This document shows, in pieces, positions 16,145-23,658 of a stretch of DNA of 54,967 bases (within the stretch, counting starts at the first letter, position 1; every line of letters starts with the position of its first letter). The translations under genes and the position numbers were made by a program. The DNA is from Alcaligenaceae bacterium (lineage in GTDB: Bacteria > Pseudomonadota > Gammaproteobacteria > Burkholderiales > Burkholderiaceae_B): contig CANCMG010000017.1 of assembly GCA_947378965.1 (NCBI GenBank), positions 1 to 54,967 on the forward strand, read 5' to 3'. The notes under the pieces were generated by a model. That model had not been told where the DNA came from and did no database searches. It worked only from the letters and a program-made list of their open reading frames with translations.

Positions 16145-17829
16145 TGCGACGCCTGGGCGGGCCAGCGCTTGCCGCCTTGGCGATCTTGGGCTTTCTCGGG
16201 TTATTTCTGCTTGTGCCCATTGCGATGGTATTTGTCACCGCCTTTAGCGATGCGCAAGGCCAGGCAACACTCGCGCATTTCGCGGTATTTTTTCAACAAC
16301 CCCTGATGCTCGAGTCGTTTTACAACAGCCTGTATGTAGCCCTAAGTGCCTCGCTCGCCGCCGCGCTGATTGCAGTCCCCCTTGCCTATCTCACCGTGCG
16401 CTTTCAATTTCGCGGCGCTCTGCTGATTCAAACGCTTGGCGTTTTGCCCTTAATCATGCCCCCCTTCGTCGGAGCAGTAGCCTTACAACTGATCTTCGGT
16501 CGCTCGGGCAGTGTGAATTTGCTACTTGACGATTGGTTTGGTGTGACGATCCCCTTGATGGAGGGTCTAAACGGGGTCATTTTTGTCGAAGCCTTGCACT
16601 ACTTTCCTTTTATTCTGATGAATCTGACGATATCGCTGCGCAATATCGACGGGGCCATGGAAGAGTCCGCTTTAAATTTGGGTGCCCGCGGCTGGCGCTT
16701 GTTTAGACGGATCATATTTCCACTTGCCTTGCCGGGCTTTGTCGCTGGCGTTGCCCTGGTCTTCGTCAAAGTGTTTGACGATCTGGGCACGCCCTTGGTC
16801 TTAGGCACGACAAACATGCTGGCACCGCAAGCTTACCTGCGCATGACTCAAGTCGGCACCGACGATCCAATGGGCTATGTCATTAGCGTCATGATGATTG
16901 TATTTTCAATCTTTGCGATGTGGTTATCGGCACGCGTTCTTAAAGGCCGTGATTATTCAACCTTGCAAAAAGGCGGCAGTGCCTTACAACAGCGCTCCTT
17001 AAGCACAGGCGAAAGCATCCTGGCCTATGGATGGATTGGCCTGATCATGCTGCTGGTCTTGTCACCTCACATCGGGGTCTTATTGCTTTCGTTTGCCAGC
17101 ATCTGGAGTTTTGCCCCACTGCCCGACGGCTACACCTTGGCCCACTACGCCACAGTCTTCGAACAATCACCGGGCATGATTAGCAATACACTTTTGTATT
17201 GCGGTTTAGCGGCGGGGATTGATGTGGTGCTGGGTACCAGCATTGCCTATTTAATTCTGCGCACGAAGGTCGTTGGACGCCAGTGGCTCGATTGGATGGC
17301 CTCGGCTGCGCTGGCGATTCCGGGGTTAGTGCTTGCGATTGGATATCTCAGAACGTTTCGCGGCGTCTTAGTACCTGGAACCGATCTCTTGTTTACGGCG
17401 ACTTGGTTTTTGATCATGATCGCCTACGCGATTCGACGTCTACCCTATGCGCTACGTTCTTGTATGGCTGCCTTGCAACAAGTGCATCAATCGCTTGAAG
17501 AGGCTGCCGAATCGATGGGGGCAACACGGTTGCGCACGATTCGTCGTGTGGTGATTCCGTTAATGGCGGGCGGCATGCTGGCAGGGTTTGTCACGAGCTT
17601 CATTACCGCTGCGGTTGAACTGTCTGCCACAATGATGCTAGTGACCAAAGAAAGTCAGGCACCTATGAGTTATGGTATCTATTTATATATGCAAAGCACC
17701 TCAGGTCGCGGTCCCGGTGCCGCGCTAGGCGTGCTTGCCATCCTTGCAGTTGCCCTGGGCACCTATGCCTCACACTGGCTGGTCTCGCGCCATCAGCGTC
17801 TGACCCAACTTCACCGACGCGGGGCCTAA
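16144..17829 (+). CDS. Iron-type ABC transporter permease with two BPD_transp_1 domains
   Basis: 561-aa inner-membrane permease. Two homologous halves each contain about six hydrophobic segments and an EAA-like loop: EESALNLGARGWRLFRRIIFP (near residue 177) in the first half and EEAAESMGATRLRTIRRVVIP (near 455) in the second. This duplicated FbpB/AfuB arrangement lets one gene product form the channel. It starts immediately after the binding protein and is followed by the ATPase gene seven bases later, so the three genes form one operon. Confidence 0.92.
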   Translation: MRRLGGPALAALAILGFLGLFLLVPIAMVFVTAFSDAQGQATLAHFAVFFQQPLMLESFYNSLYVALSASLAAALIAVPLAYLTVRFQFRGALLIQTLGVLPLIMPPFVGAVALQLIFGRSGSVNLLLDDWFGVTIPLMEGLNGVIFVEALHYFPFILMNLTISLRNIDGAMEESALNLGARGWRLFRRIIFPLALPGFVAGVALVFVKVFDDLGTPLVLGTTNMLAPQAYLRMTQVGTDDPMGYVISVMMIVFSIFAMWLSARVLKGRDYSTLQKGGSALQQRSLSTGESILAYGWIGLIMLLVLSPHIGVLLLSFASIWSFAPLPDGYTLAHYATVFEQSPGMISNTLLYCGLAAGIDVVLGTSIAYLILRTKVVGRQWLDWMASAALAIPGLVLAIGYLRTFRGVLVPGTDLLFTATWFLIMIAYAIRRLPYALRSCMAALQQVHQSLEEAAESMGATRLRTIRRVVIPLMAGGMLAGFVTSFITAAVELSATMMLVTKESQAPMSYGIYLYMQSTSGRGPGAALGVLAILAVALGTYASHWLVSRHQRLTQLHRRGA

Positions 17830-17836
17830 GTTCATC

Positions 17837-18952
17837 ATGAAAAAAGTCAGTGTCGATTGCCGCAATATCAGCCTGTCTTATGGGGCGACTCAAGTCTTGA
17901 AAGACATCAATCTCACCATCGAGCCAGGTGAATTTTTTGCGTTGCTCGGGCCCTCGGGCTCGGGTAAATCTACCTTACTGCGTTTAATCGCCGGCTTCAA
18001 TCAACAAAACTCAGGTGAGTTACTGGTTGACGGCAGGGATATCGGGCAAGTCCCACCCTGGCAGCGCGACATTGGCATGGTGTTTCAAAACTATGCGCTA
18101 TGGCCCCACATGACCGTTTGGGATAACGTGGCTTTTGGTCTGGTTGAACGTAAAGTGACGCGTGCAGAACTGACGCAACGCGTTCAAACTGTCTTAGAAC
18201 TAGTCGGTTTGACCGCGTATGCCAAGCGCTATCCTGGGCAACTATCAGGTGGGCAGCAACAACGCGTAGCACTTGCTCGAACCATCGTCATCGAACCAAA
18301 AGTACTTTTGCTTGATGAACCTCTTTCTAATCTGGATAAAAATCTACGGGTACAAATGCGCCAAGAGTTGTTGTCTTTGCAACGCAGGCTAGGCATCACT
18401 ACAATTTTTGTCACCCACGATCAAGAAGAGGCAATGACGACTGCAGATCGCATGGCTGTTTTACATCAAGGTGTGGTGCAACAAATTGGAACACCTGTTG
18501 ACCTCTTTGATACGCCTGCCAACCGCTTTGTGGCAGAGTTTGTCGGCAGCATGAACCGGCTACAGGCGACGGTGCAAGACGTACTTGGCGAGACTCTGGT
18601 TGTGACACTTGAAGATGGTATGACGCACGCCTTCGCCAACAGTGCGGTCGCCTCGGGGTTACGCAATGCTTTGCGCGTCGGCCTACCCGTATCGGTGTGC
18701 GCAAGACCACATCAATTGTCCTTAAGGCGTCTGTCAACTGAGCAAGCAATGGCTCGACCCTCAGCGCTCACATTAACAGGCACGGTGATCTCAAAAGAAT
18801 TTATGGGCCAGCAAACACGATATTTTGTCAATGCCGGCTCGCAACCACTTATGATTGATCAAGTCCATCAAATCGGTGACGTAACACATGCAACGGGCGC
18901 GCAGGTCTTGATCGACATCCCCACTTCAAATATTAAAATTCTGGATAGATAG
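17837..18952 (+). CDS. ABC transporter ATP-binding protein (FbpC/PotA-like)
   Basis: 371 aa. Walker A GPSGSGKST (about residues 36-44), Q-loop MVFQNYALWPHMTVWDN, signature LSGGQQQRVALAR (about 137-149), Walker B VLLLDEPLSNLDKN and the switch His in FVTHDQEEAM. The C-terminal third is a TOBE-type regulatory domain. It energises the importer encoded just upstream. Its TAG stop at 18950-18952 lies inside the first unit of the 20-bp tandem array that carries the start of the next gene. Confidence 0.95.
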   Translation: MKKVSVDCRNISLSYGATQVLKDINLTIEPGEFFALLGPSGSGKSTLLRLIAGFNQQNSGELLVDGRDIGQVPPWQRDIGMVFQNYALWPHMTVWDNVAFGLVERKVTRAELTQRVQTVLELVGLTAYAKRYPGQLSGGQQQRVALARTIVIEPKVLLLDEPLSNLDKNLRVQMRQELLSLQRRLGITTIFVTHDQEEAMTTADRMAVLHQGVVQQIGTPVDLFDTPANRFVAEFVGSMNRLQATVQDVLGETLVVTLEDGMTHAFANSAVASGLRNALRVGLPVSVCARPHQLSLRRLSTEQAMARPSALTLTGTVISKEFMGQQTRYFVNAGSQPLMIDQVHQIGDVTHATGAQVLIDIPTSNIKILDR

Positions 18953-19043
18953 CATGACCGAAAGATACATAGCATGATCGCAGGATAGATAGCATGACCG
19001 AAAGATACATAGCATGATCGAAGGATATATAGCATGACCGAAA
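18944..19043 (+). repeat. Five-copy 20-bp tandem array spanning the gene boundary and duplicating a start codon
   Basis: Units at 18944-18963, 18964-18983, 18984-19003, 19004-19023 and 19024-19043 follow the consensus GATAxATAGCATGAyCGMAR. Each contains one ATG (18954, 18974, 18994, 19014, 19034); only the last opens the phosphatase gene. The first, third and fourth upstream ATGs each open a 7-codon ORF whose TGA overlaps the next ATG as ATGA; the second opens a 4-codon ORF ending at TAG six bases before the third unit's ATG. AGGA precedes the third and fifth ATGs. Confidence 0.93.
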
Positions 19044-19684
19044 TTTGGGTAGTGAGACACGGCGAAACGCCCTGGAATGTGGTGCGTCGCGTTCAGGGCT
19101 GGGAGGATATCCCGCTAAACGAAAGAGGCATCGAACAAGCACAAGCACTGGGCAAGCATCTTGAAACGCTTAAAGCAACGGGCGATGGCGTTGACGCCAT
19201 CTATACAAGCGACCTCAAGCGCGCGCACCATACCGCCAGCATTTTGGCTGAGGCCCTTAACCTGCCCTTGAATATTGAACCTGGTGTGCGTGAGCGCCAC
19301 TTCGGTGTGTTGCAAGGGCTGATCTATGGCGAGATGGATCAACACGCGCCTGAAGCCGCAAAAGTTTGGCGCAGTCGCGACCCTGATGCTGAACTGCCCG
19401 GTGGTGAGTCGTTAGGATTTTTTCATCGGCGCGTCGTGCAAGCAATTGATGACATCGCAGCAAAACATCTTGGTCAACGCGTGATGATAGTGAGTCACGG
19501 CGGCGCCATGGATATCATTTGGCGTCACGCCACCCAGGTTAGCCTGCGCGTGCCGCGCGAAGCACCGTTGCTGAACGCCAGCTTGAATCGCTTAAGCGTT
19601 TCAAAAGACGGCTGGAAACTCATCAACTGGGGCGACGTGCGTCACCTAGAACGTGGCGCGAGTGATGACATTACATCGTCTTGA
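19034..19684 (+). CDS. Histidine phosphatase family protein (phosphoglycerate mutase-like)
   Basis: 216-aa cytosolic phosphatase of the dPGM/CobC branch. The phosphohistidine motif RHGET is at residues 9-13, with a second core His in IVSHGGAMD (about 155) and the acid residue in the GVRERHFGVLQGL block. Substrates in this family vary widely (phosphoglycerate, alpha-ribazole phosphate, nucleotides), and nothing nearby identifies one. The ATG at 19034 is preceded by GAAGGA at an 8-nt spacing and lies in the last unit of a 20-bp tandem array; mini-ORFs in that array may couple its translation to the ABC genes. The last codons and stop are themselves duplicated downstream. Confidence 0.9.
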   Translation: MTEIWVVRHGETPWNVVRRVQGWEDIPLNERGIEQAQALGKHLETLKATGDGVDAIYTSDLKRAHHTASILAEALNLPLNIEPGVRERHFGVLQGLIYGEMDQHAPEAAKVWRSRDPDAELPGGESLGFFHRRVVQAIDDIAAKHLGQRVMIVSHGGAMDIIWRHATQVSLRVPREAPLLNASLNRLSVSKDGWKLINWGDVRHLERGASDDITSS

Positions 19685-19698
19685 TATTACGTCGTCTT
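19667..19698 (+). repeat. 16-bp tandem duplication at the phosphatase stop codon
   Basis: GACATTACATCGTCTT (19667-19682) is followed directly by GATATTACGTCGTCTT (19683-19698), two mismatches. The first copy holds the final five codons and the T of the TGA stop. Confidence 0.75.
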
Positions 19699-19772
19699 GG
19701 TATTGCTGCGCTCAACACGCGTGTTTGATTCACTCGACATGAGTGGCGTTCTTTAGCGGCAACTGAATGAGC

Positions 19773-19788
19773 GAGACAATCTTGTCTC
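19773..19788. promoter_or_regulatory. Inverted repeat upstream of the small membrane protein genes
   Basis: GAGACAA (19773-19779) and TTGTCTC (19782-19788) form a perfect 7-bp inverted repeat with a 2-nt centre. An outer GCAACT/AGTTGC pair flanks it. No T-run follows. It could be an operator for the genes at 19860 onward or a transcript-end hairpin for the phosphatase gene. Confidence 0.4.
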
Positions 19789-19859
19789 ATACCCTTTGAG
19801 TTGCAATTGCGCACATGATAAAAACCTTGGCTGAATGAAAATTTTGCTAAAGGTTCGTC

Positions 19860-20294
19860 ATGACATTCGAGCATGTTGGGTGGCTAGTCATTAACATTTT
19901 GTTACCATTTTTCTTACCCCTACTCGGTATTTTGCCGTTTAAAATACTGCCACTGCCCCTCGGGGTAGAGGTTAGATTCATTGCTTTGGTAAAAGATGGG
20001 CAGTTGTGCTGGGCAGCCATCGCCATGGGGGCTTCAGCATTGTTTGAATACTTCAATGCTTCTCGTGAAAACTTTGCGGCCTTCACTTACAACGGCTCAT
20101 TGCTTTTGGGGCTGAGCCTAATAATGTTTCTTGCAGTGGTCTTAGCGGCTGGCGGGGCAGTATTCAATACAAAATATCTGAAACCACCATACTCTCTTAG
20201 ATGTTGGGTTACCCACTACAAAACATTGAGTGGCTCGTTCATTGTCAGCGTCTTGACCGCTATTCTTTCTTCCGTTTTGTATTTTGTTATTTAA
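19860..20294 (+). CDS. Hypothetical integral membrane protein
   Basis: 144 aa, not recognised. Four hydrophobic stretches are visible: about residues 5-33 (VGWLVINILLPFFLPLLGIL), 48-62, 80-100 (LLLGLSLIMFLAVVLAAGGA) and 124-144 (FIVSVLTAILSSVLYFVI, reaching the C-terminus). A weak AAAGG lies upstream of the ATG. The gene and the small ORF after it are visibly AT-richer than their surroundings, suggesting separate acquisition. No function is proposed. Confidence 0.6.
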   Translation: MTFEHVGWLVINILLPFFLPLLGILPFKILPLPLGVEVRFIALVKDGQLCWAAIAMGASALFEYFNASRENFAAFTYNGSLLLGLSLIMFLAVVLAAGGAVFNTKYLKPPYSLRCWVTHYKTLSGSFIVSVLTAILSSVLYFVI

Positions 20295-20313
20295 ATTTTT
20301 TTGAGGAAATTCA

Positions 20314-20448
20314 ATGTTGAAATACATCACCTACCGGTTCAGTGATGAAGAAAGAGCAAAAACAACGATGTTTGTGACGACGCTAATTGTCAGCGCTTTC
20401 GTCTTATTGAGTCTTATCGTTATCTTGATACTTAAACATCTCTCCTAG
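20314..20448 (+). CDS. Small single-pass membrane protein, 44 aa
   Basis: A 44-codon ORF beginning MLKYITYRFSDEERAK and continuing into a strongly hydrophobic segment (FVTTLIVSAFVLLSLIVILI) before ending KHLS. GAGGA at 20303-20307 gives a well-placed ribosome binding site. It follows the 144-aa membrane protein gene by 19 bases on the same strand, so the two may act together, for example as a small membrane complex or toxin-like pair. No homologue is recognised. Confidence 0.6.
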   Translation: MLKYITYRFSDEERAKTTMFVTTLIVSAFVLLSLIVILILKHLS

Positions 20449-20466
20449 TAAACAGCCAGATAATAC

Positions 20467-21225
20467 TCAGCCTGTTTGCCTAGGTTTGCGCGGTGCATTC
20501 ACCGCCAATCTGTCGTAAAGCCAATTGGGCAGCAGGCGCATCAGCTTTCCCACCACCCCCATCTGCCACGGGATCACCACATAAGATATTTTTTTTTGGA
20601 TCGCCGTGAGTGCTTTCGTTGCAAACACCTCTGCATCCATCAAAAAGGGCATCTGGTAAGGATTTTTTGCGGTCATCTCTGTACGAATATAACCAGGCGC
20701 AATTGTTACGACGCCAACGTTGTGCGGCTTGAGTTCTAAGCGCAAGCTTTCGCAGTAGATGGTCACCGCCGACTTTGAGGCGCTATACGCACCTGCACCC
20801 GGCAAGCCTCTTACACCCGCCACACTCGCGATGCCCACAAGCGTGCCGCTTCGACGCTTGATCATTTGCGGCACAAAGGGTTCAAACGTTGATACTGTTG
20901 CCATCACGTTAGTTTCAAAGATCGCTTTAAACACACCAAAATCATCGGTTTGCTCGGTCAGCGTGCCGGCACTGATGCCTGCGCAGGCGATGACGACATC
21001 CACCTCGCCCACCTGTTCGATAAAGTTATGTGCGGCAGCATGAAGTTCATCACGGTCCTGCACATCGACCACATACAAGTAGTGGCGACCCGGCAAACTC
21101 GCAGCGAGTTCATGCAAACGATCGCGCCGACGCGCCAACAAACCAAGCGTGTGACCTTGCGCGGCATACTGCTTAGCAAGCGCCGCGCCTAAACCACTAC
21201 TCGCACCGGTAATAAAGACCGCCAC
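20467..21225 (-). CDS. SDR family oxidoreductase
   Basis: 252-aa NAD(P)-dependent short-chain dehydrogenase. The nucleotide-binding TGASSGLGAALA is at the N-terminus (residues 6-17), NACAG-equivalent IACAGIS near 80, catalytic Ser in GIASVAG and the YSASKSA motif (Tyr about 150, Lys about 154). ARRRDRLHEL after the second strand suggests NADP preference. The start is GTG at 21225, directly following the TAA of the Bug-type gene, so translation is probably coupled. The C-terminal MGVVGKLMRLLPNWLYDRL could be membrane-associated. The substrate is unknown. Confidence 0.9.
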   Translation of the reverse strand: MAVFITGASSGLGAALAKQYAAQGHTLGLLARRRDRLHELAASLPGRHYLYVVDVQDRDELHAAAHNFIEQVGEVDVVIACAGISAGTLTEQTDDFGVFKAIFETNVMATVSTFEPFVPQMIKRRSGTLVGIASVAGVRGLPGAGAYSASKSAVTIYCESLRLELKPHNVGVVTIAPGYIRTEMTAKNPYQMPFLMDAEVFATKALTAIQKKISYVVIPWQMGVVGKLMRLLPNWLYDRLAVNAPRKPRQTG

Positions 21226-22257
21226 TTAATTGGCCTTCGCACCCGAGGCGCGTACGATTTTCTCCCACTTGGCGAGTTCGGTTTCGTTGTACTTGGCGAA
21301 GTCGGCCGGCGTTGAACCCACGGGTTCAGCACCCATACCCGCGAACTGGTCTTGCACCGACTGCAGCTTGAGGGCTTGGCTAGCCGCTTGAGACAACTGA
21401 TTGACGATGACTGCTGGCGTACCCTTGGGTGCCCAAAAGCCATACCAGGTTGCCACATCAAAGCCTGGGTAGCCCGACTCGGCGATCGTAGGCAACTCAG
21501 GCAGCGCTTGCGCGCGCTTAAGTGTTGTCACAGCAATCGCACGTAACTTACCTGCCTTGATGAACGGCATGGCCGAAGGCATTGAGTCAAACATCAGCTG
21601 CACTTGCCCACCCACTAAATCTGCCAAGGCAGGTGAACTGCCTTTGTACGGGATGTGCTGCATTTCAATGCCCGCCGCGACCTTAAACGACTCGCCCGCC
21701 AAGTGCTGTGCCGAGGCGCTGCCAGACGAAGCAAAATTAAGTTTGCCTGGATTTTTTTTGCCGTACTCGACTAAGTCTTTAATCGACTGCACGGGCAAGC
21801 TATTAGGGACGACTAACACCAGAGGCACGGCAGCCAATTGTGTGATGGGTACAAAATCTTTTAACGCATCAAAGCGCATATCTGGATACAGATGCGGATT
21901 GATCACGTGTAGCGATGCATTGGCTAAAAAGGTGTAACCATCGGGTTCAGCACGCGCCACCACTTCAGCACCGATCATGCCACTTGCGCCAGGCTTGTTA
22001 TCAACGATGATCGACTGGCCGAGTGTTTTGCTCATTTCGGCAGCCACCAAGCGGGCGGTCAAATCTGTTGGGCCACCCGGTGGGTAAGGCACGACCATCC
22101 GAATGGCTTTGTTTGGATAAGTATTAGCTTGTGCGAAGGCGACCTGCGCGCTTGTCAGATTAACAATACTCGCCATACCAACGATGCTCGCGATACTCAA
22201 CAGTCGCGAAACAAAATTTAAACTGAACAAAAACGCTGTACGTTTGAAATGACTCAT
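21226..22257 (-). CDS. Bug-family (tripartite tricarboxylate) periplasmic substrate-binding protein
   Basis: 343 aa with a long signal peptide (MSHFKRTAFLFSLNFVSRLL, cleavage near AFAQA). The mature protein starts [26 protein letters not shown] and carries the DNKPGASGMIGAEVVARAEPDGYT block diagnostic of Bug/TctC proteins. No TctA/TctB membrane genes are nearby, as is usual for orphan Bug genes in Alcaligenaceae. It is upstream of an SDR gene and downstream of a class III CoA-transferase gene on the same strand; the three may serve a shared carboxylic acid. Confidence 0.92.
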   Translation of the reverse strand: MSHFKRTAFLFSLNFVSRLLSIASIVGMASIVNLTSAQVAFAQANTYPNKAIRMVVPYPPGGPTDLTARLVAAEMSKTLGQSIIVDNKPGASGMIGAEVVARAEPDGYTFLANASLHVINPHLYPDMRFDALKDFVPITQLAAVPLVLVVPNSLPVQSIKDLVEYGKKNPGKLNFASSGSASAQHLAGESFKVAAGIEMQHIPYKGSSPALADLVGGQVQLMFDSMPSAMPFIKAGKLRAIAVTTLKRAQALPELPTIAESGYPGFDVATWYGFWAPKGTPAVIVNQLSQAASQALKLQSVQDQFAGMGAEPVGSTPADFAKYNETELAKWEKIVRASGAKAN

Positions 22258-22352
22258 GATTTAGAACCTAAATTGATAACGACTAAATTGATCACGACAA
22301 AAAATTACGCAGGTTGAATCACCGAAAGGCTATGCCTACCAAGGCCGTACGC

Positions 22353-22395
22353 CCGCGACCTTTCCTTAACCATGCATCCGCGACCTTTTTTTAAC
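22353..22395 (-). repeat. 25-bp-period direct repeat at the 3' end of the CoA-transferase gene
   Basis: CCGCGACCTTTCCTTAAC (22353-22370) and CCGCGACCTTTTTTTAAC (22378-22395) are separated by seven bases. The right-hand copy includes the TAA stop of the CoA-transferase gene. Confidence 0.65.
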
Positions 22396-23578
22396 TGAGC
22401 GCCGGCGCCTGGGTCACGACTCCGGCCTGAAGTAATTGCTGAATCGCTTCAGCACTTACACCCGCCTCGGTCAGCGCCTGGATTGAGTTTTCACCAATAC
22501 GCGGGGCGCTGGTCACTGGGCGATGCAGCGGATGCGAAGGCAAGCCAATATAAGGCAGCTTGCCGACACCCGCCTGCTCGAGTTGTTGCGCCAAGTTCAG
22601 GTGCTGGGCTTGTGGGTGCGCAAGCACTTCGGTGTAGTTGCGCACTTGCGCATGCAACACATCATGTTTTTGCAACAACGCCACCCAGTGTGCGGTCGTG
22701 TTTTGCTTGAGGATCTGCGCCATGTCAGCATGCAACATTGCACGATTATCGAAACGAATCGCGTTTTCAAGATAGCGCGGGTCGGTGATCCATTCTTCGC
22801 GACCGAGCGCTTTACACACGCGATGAAAATGCTCGGTGTTGACAGTCACTACAGAGACGGTGCCGTCTGAGGTCGCAAACACAGCGTTCGGTGCACTCAC
22901 CGCGCCAAAGGGCCGCTTGCCGGCAATGGTCTGCTCGATAAAACAAGCGCCCTGAAAAGCCGCACAGGCCTCAAACAGGCTCACTTGTACGTGGGTGCCG
23001 ACCTTGCGCGCCAAACGTTGATACAGCGCGGTGGCAGCACCTTGCGAGGCATACAAACCTGTCATCACATCGGCGGCTAACAAGCCAACGCGTCTAGGTG
23101 TGCCATGCTCGTCTTGATTTGAGAACATCAGGCCACTGTCAGCCTGCATCACTGAATCGGTTGCAGGCGCATCCGCATACGGGCCGGTTTGCCCATAGCC
23201 ACTCACCGACACGTAGACCAGGTCTGGCTTGATTTTTGACAACGCGGTGTAACCAACGCCCAAACGATCGGCGACACCGGGTCGAAAGTTTTGCACAATC
23301 ACATCGGCTTGCAAGGCGAGGTCGAACAGAATCTTTTTACCCGCTTCAGTGCGAGCATCCAAGGCCAAGGCTTGTTTACCCGCATTGAACTGAATCGCTA
23401 AGGCGCTCAAATCACCTTTACCGACACCCACAAAACGAATCCAGTCACCCGCTGGGGGCTCGACCTTTAAAACGTGCGCACCTTGTTGCCAGAGAATGTG
23501 GGCACAGTACGGCCCGGCGATGCCCTGGCTAATGTCTAAGACGCGCAGGCCAGCATAAGGTAGTGGAGTTGGTGTCAT
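22391..23578 (-). CDS. Class III CoA-transferase (CaiB/BaiF family)
   Basis: About 395 aa. The N-terminal LDISQGIAGPYCAHILWQQGA, KVEPPAGDWIR, and DVIVQNFRPGVADRLGVGY are typical of formyl-CoA/L-carnitine transferases; the Asp in ATDSVMQADSGL is the expected acyl-anhydride-forming residue. It would move CoA between carboxylic acids. I chose ATG 23578 (MTPTPLPYAGL) over an upstream GTG at 23608 because family members begin just before the AGLRVLD strand. It is followed by a Bug-type binding protein, a common Burkholderiales pairing, but the acid cannot be named. Confidence 0.88.
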   Translation of the reverse strand: MTPTPLPYAGLRVLDISQGIAGPYCAHILWQQGAHVLKVEPPAGDWIRFVGVGKGDLSALAIQFNAGKQALALDARTEAGKKILFDLALQADVIVQNFRPGVADRLGVGYTALSKIKPDLVYVSVSGYGQTGPYADAPATDSVMQADSGLMFSNQDEHGTPRRVGLLAADVMTGLYASQGAATALYQRLARKVGTHVQVSLFEACAAFQGACFIEQTIAGKRPFGAVSAPNAVFATSDGTVSVVTVNTEHFHRVCKALGREEWITDPRYLENAIRFDNRAMLHADMAQILKQNTTAHWVALLQKHDVLHAQVRNYTEVLAHPQAQHLNLAQQLEQAGVGKLPYIGLPSHPLHRPVTSAPRIGENSIQALTEAGVSAEAIQQLLQAGVVTQAPALS

Positions 23579-23624
23579 ATTCAAGGTCGCGCTTAAAAGG
23601 GATAACACCCTATCCTAGTTTTAT

Positions 23625-23653
23625 TCGGGCGCGAGAGCAAGGCTCGCACCCGA
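23625..23653 (-). terminator. Hairpin after carB
   Basis: TCGGGCGCGAG (23625-23635) and CTCGCACCCGA (23643-23653) form an 11-bp stem with one G-U wobble and a 7-nt loop, starting six bases past the carB stop. No U-tract follows on the minus strand, so it may be Rho-assisted or only an mRNA-end stabiliser. Confidence 0.55.
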
Positions 23654-23658
23654 CAAAT

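Noticed and set aside
20467-23578. SDR, Bug protein and CoA-transferase as later steps of the nicotinate route
   Set aside because: They are separated by an unrelated importer and other genes, face away from the cluster and have no specific link to 2-formylglutarate.
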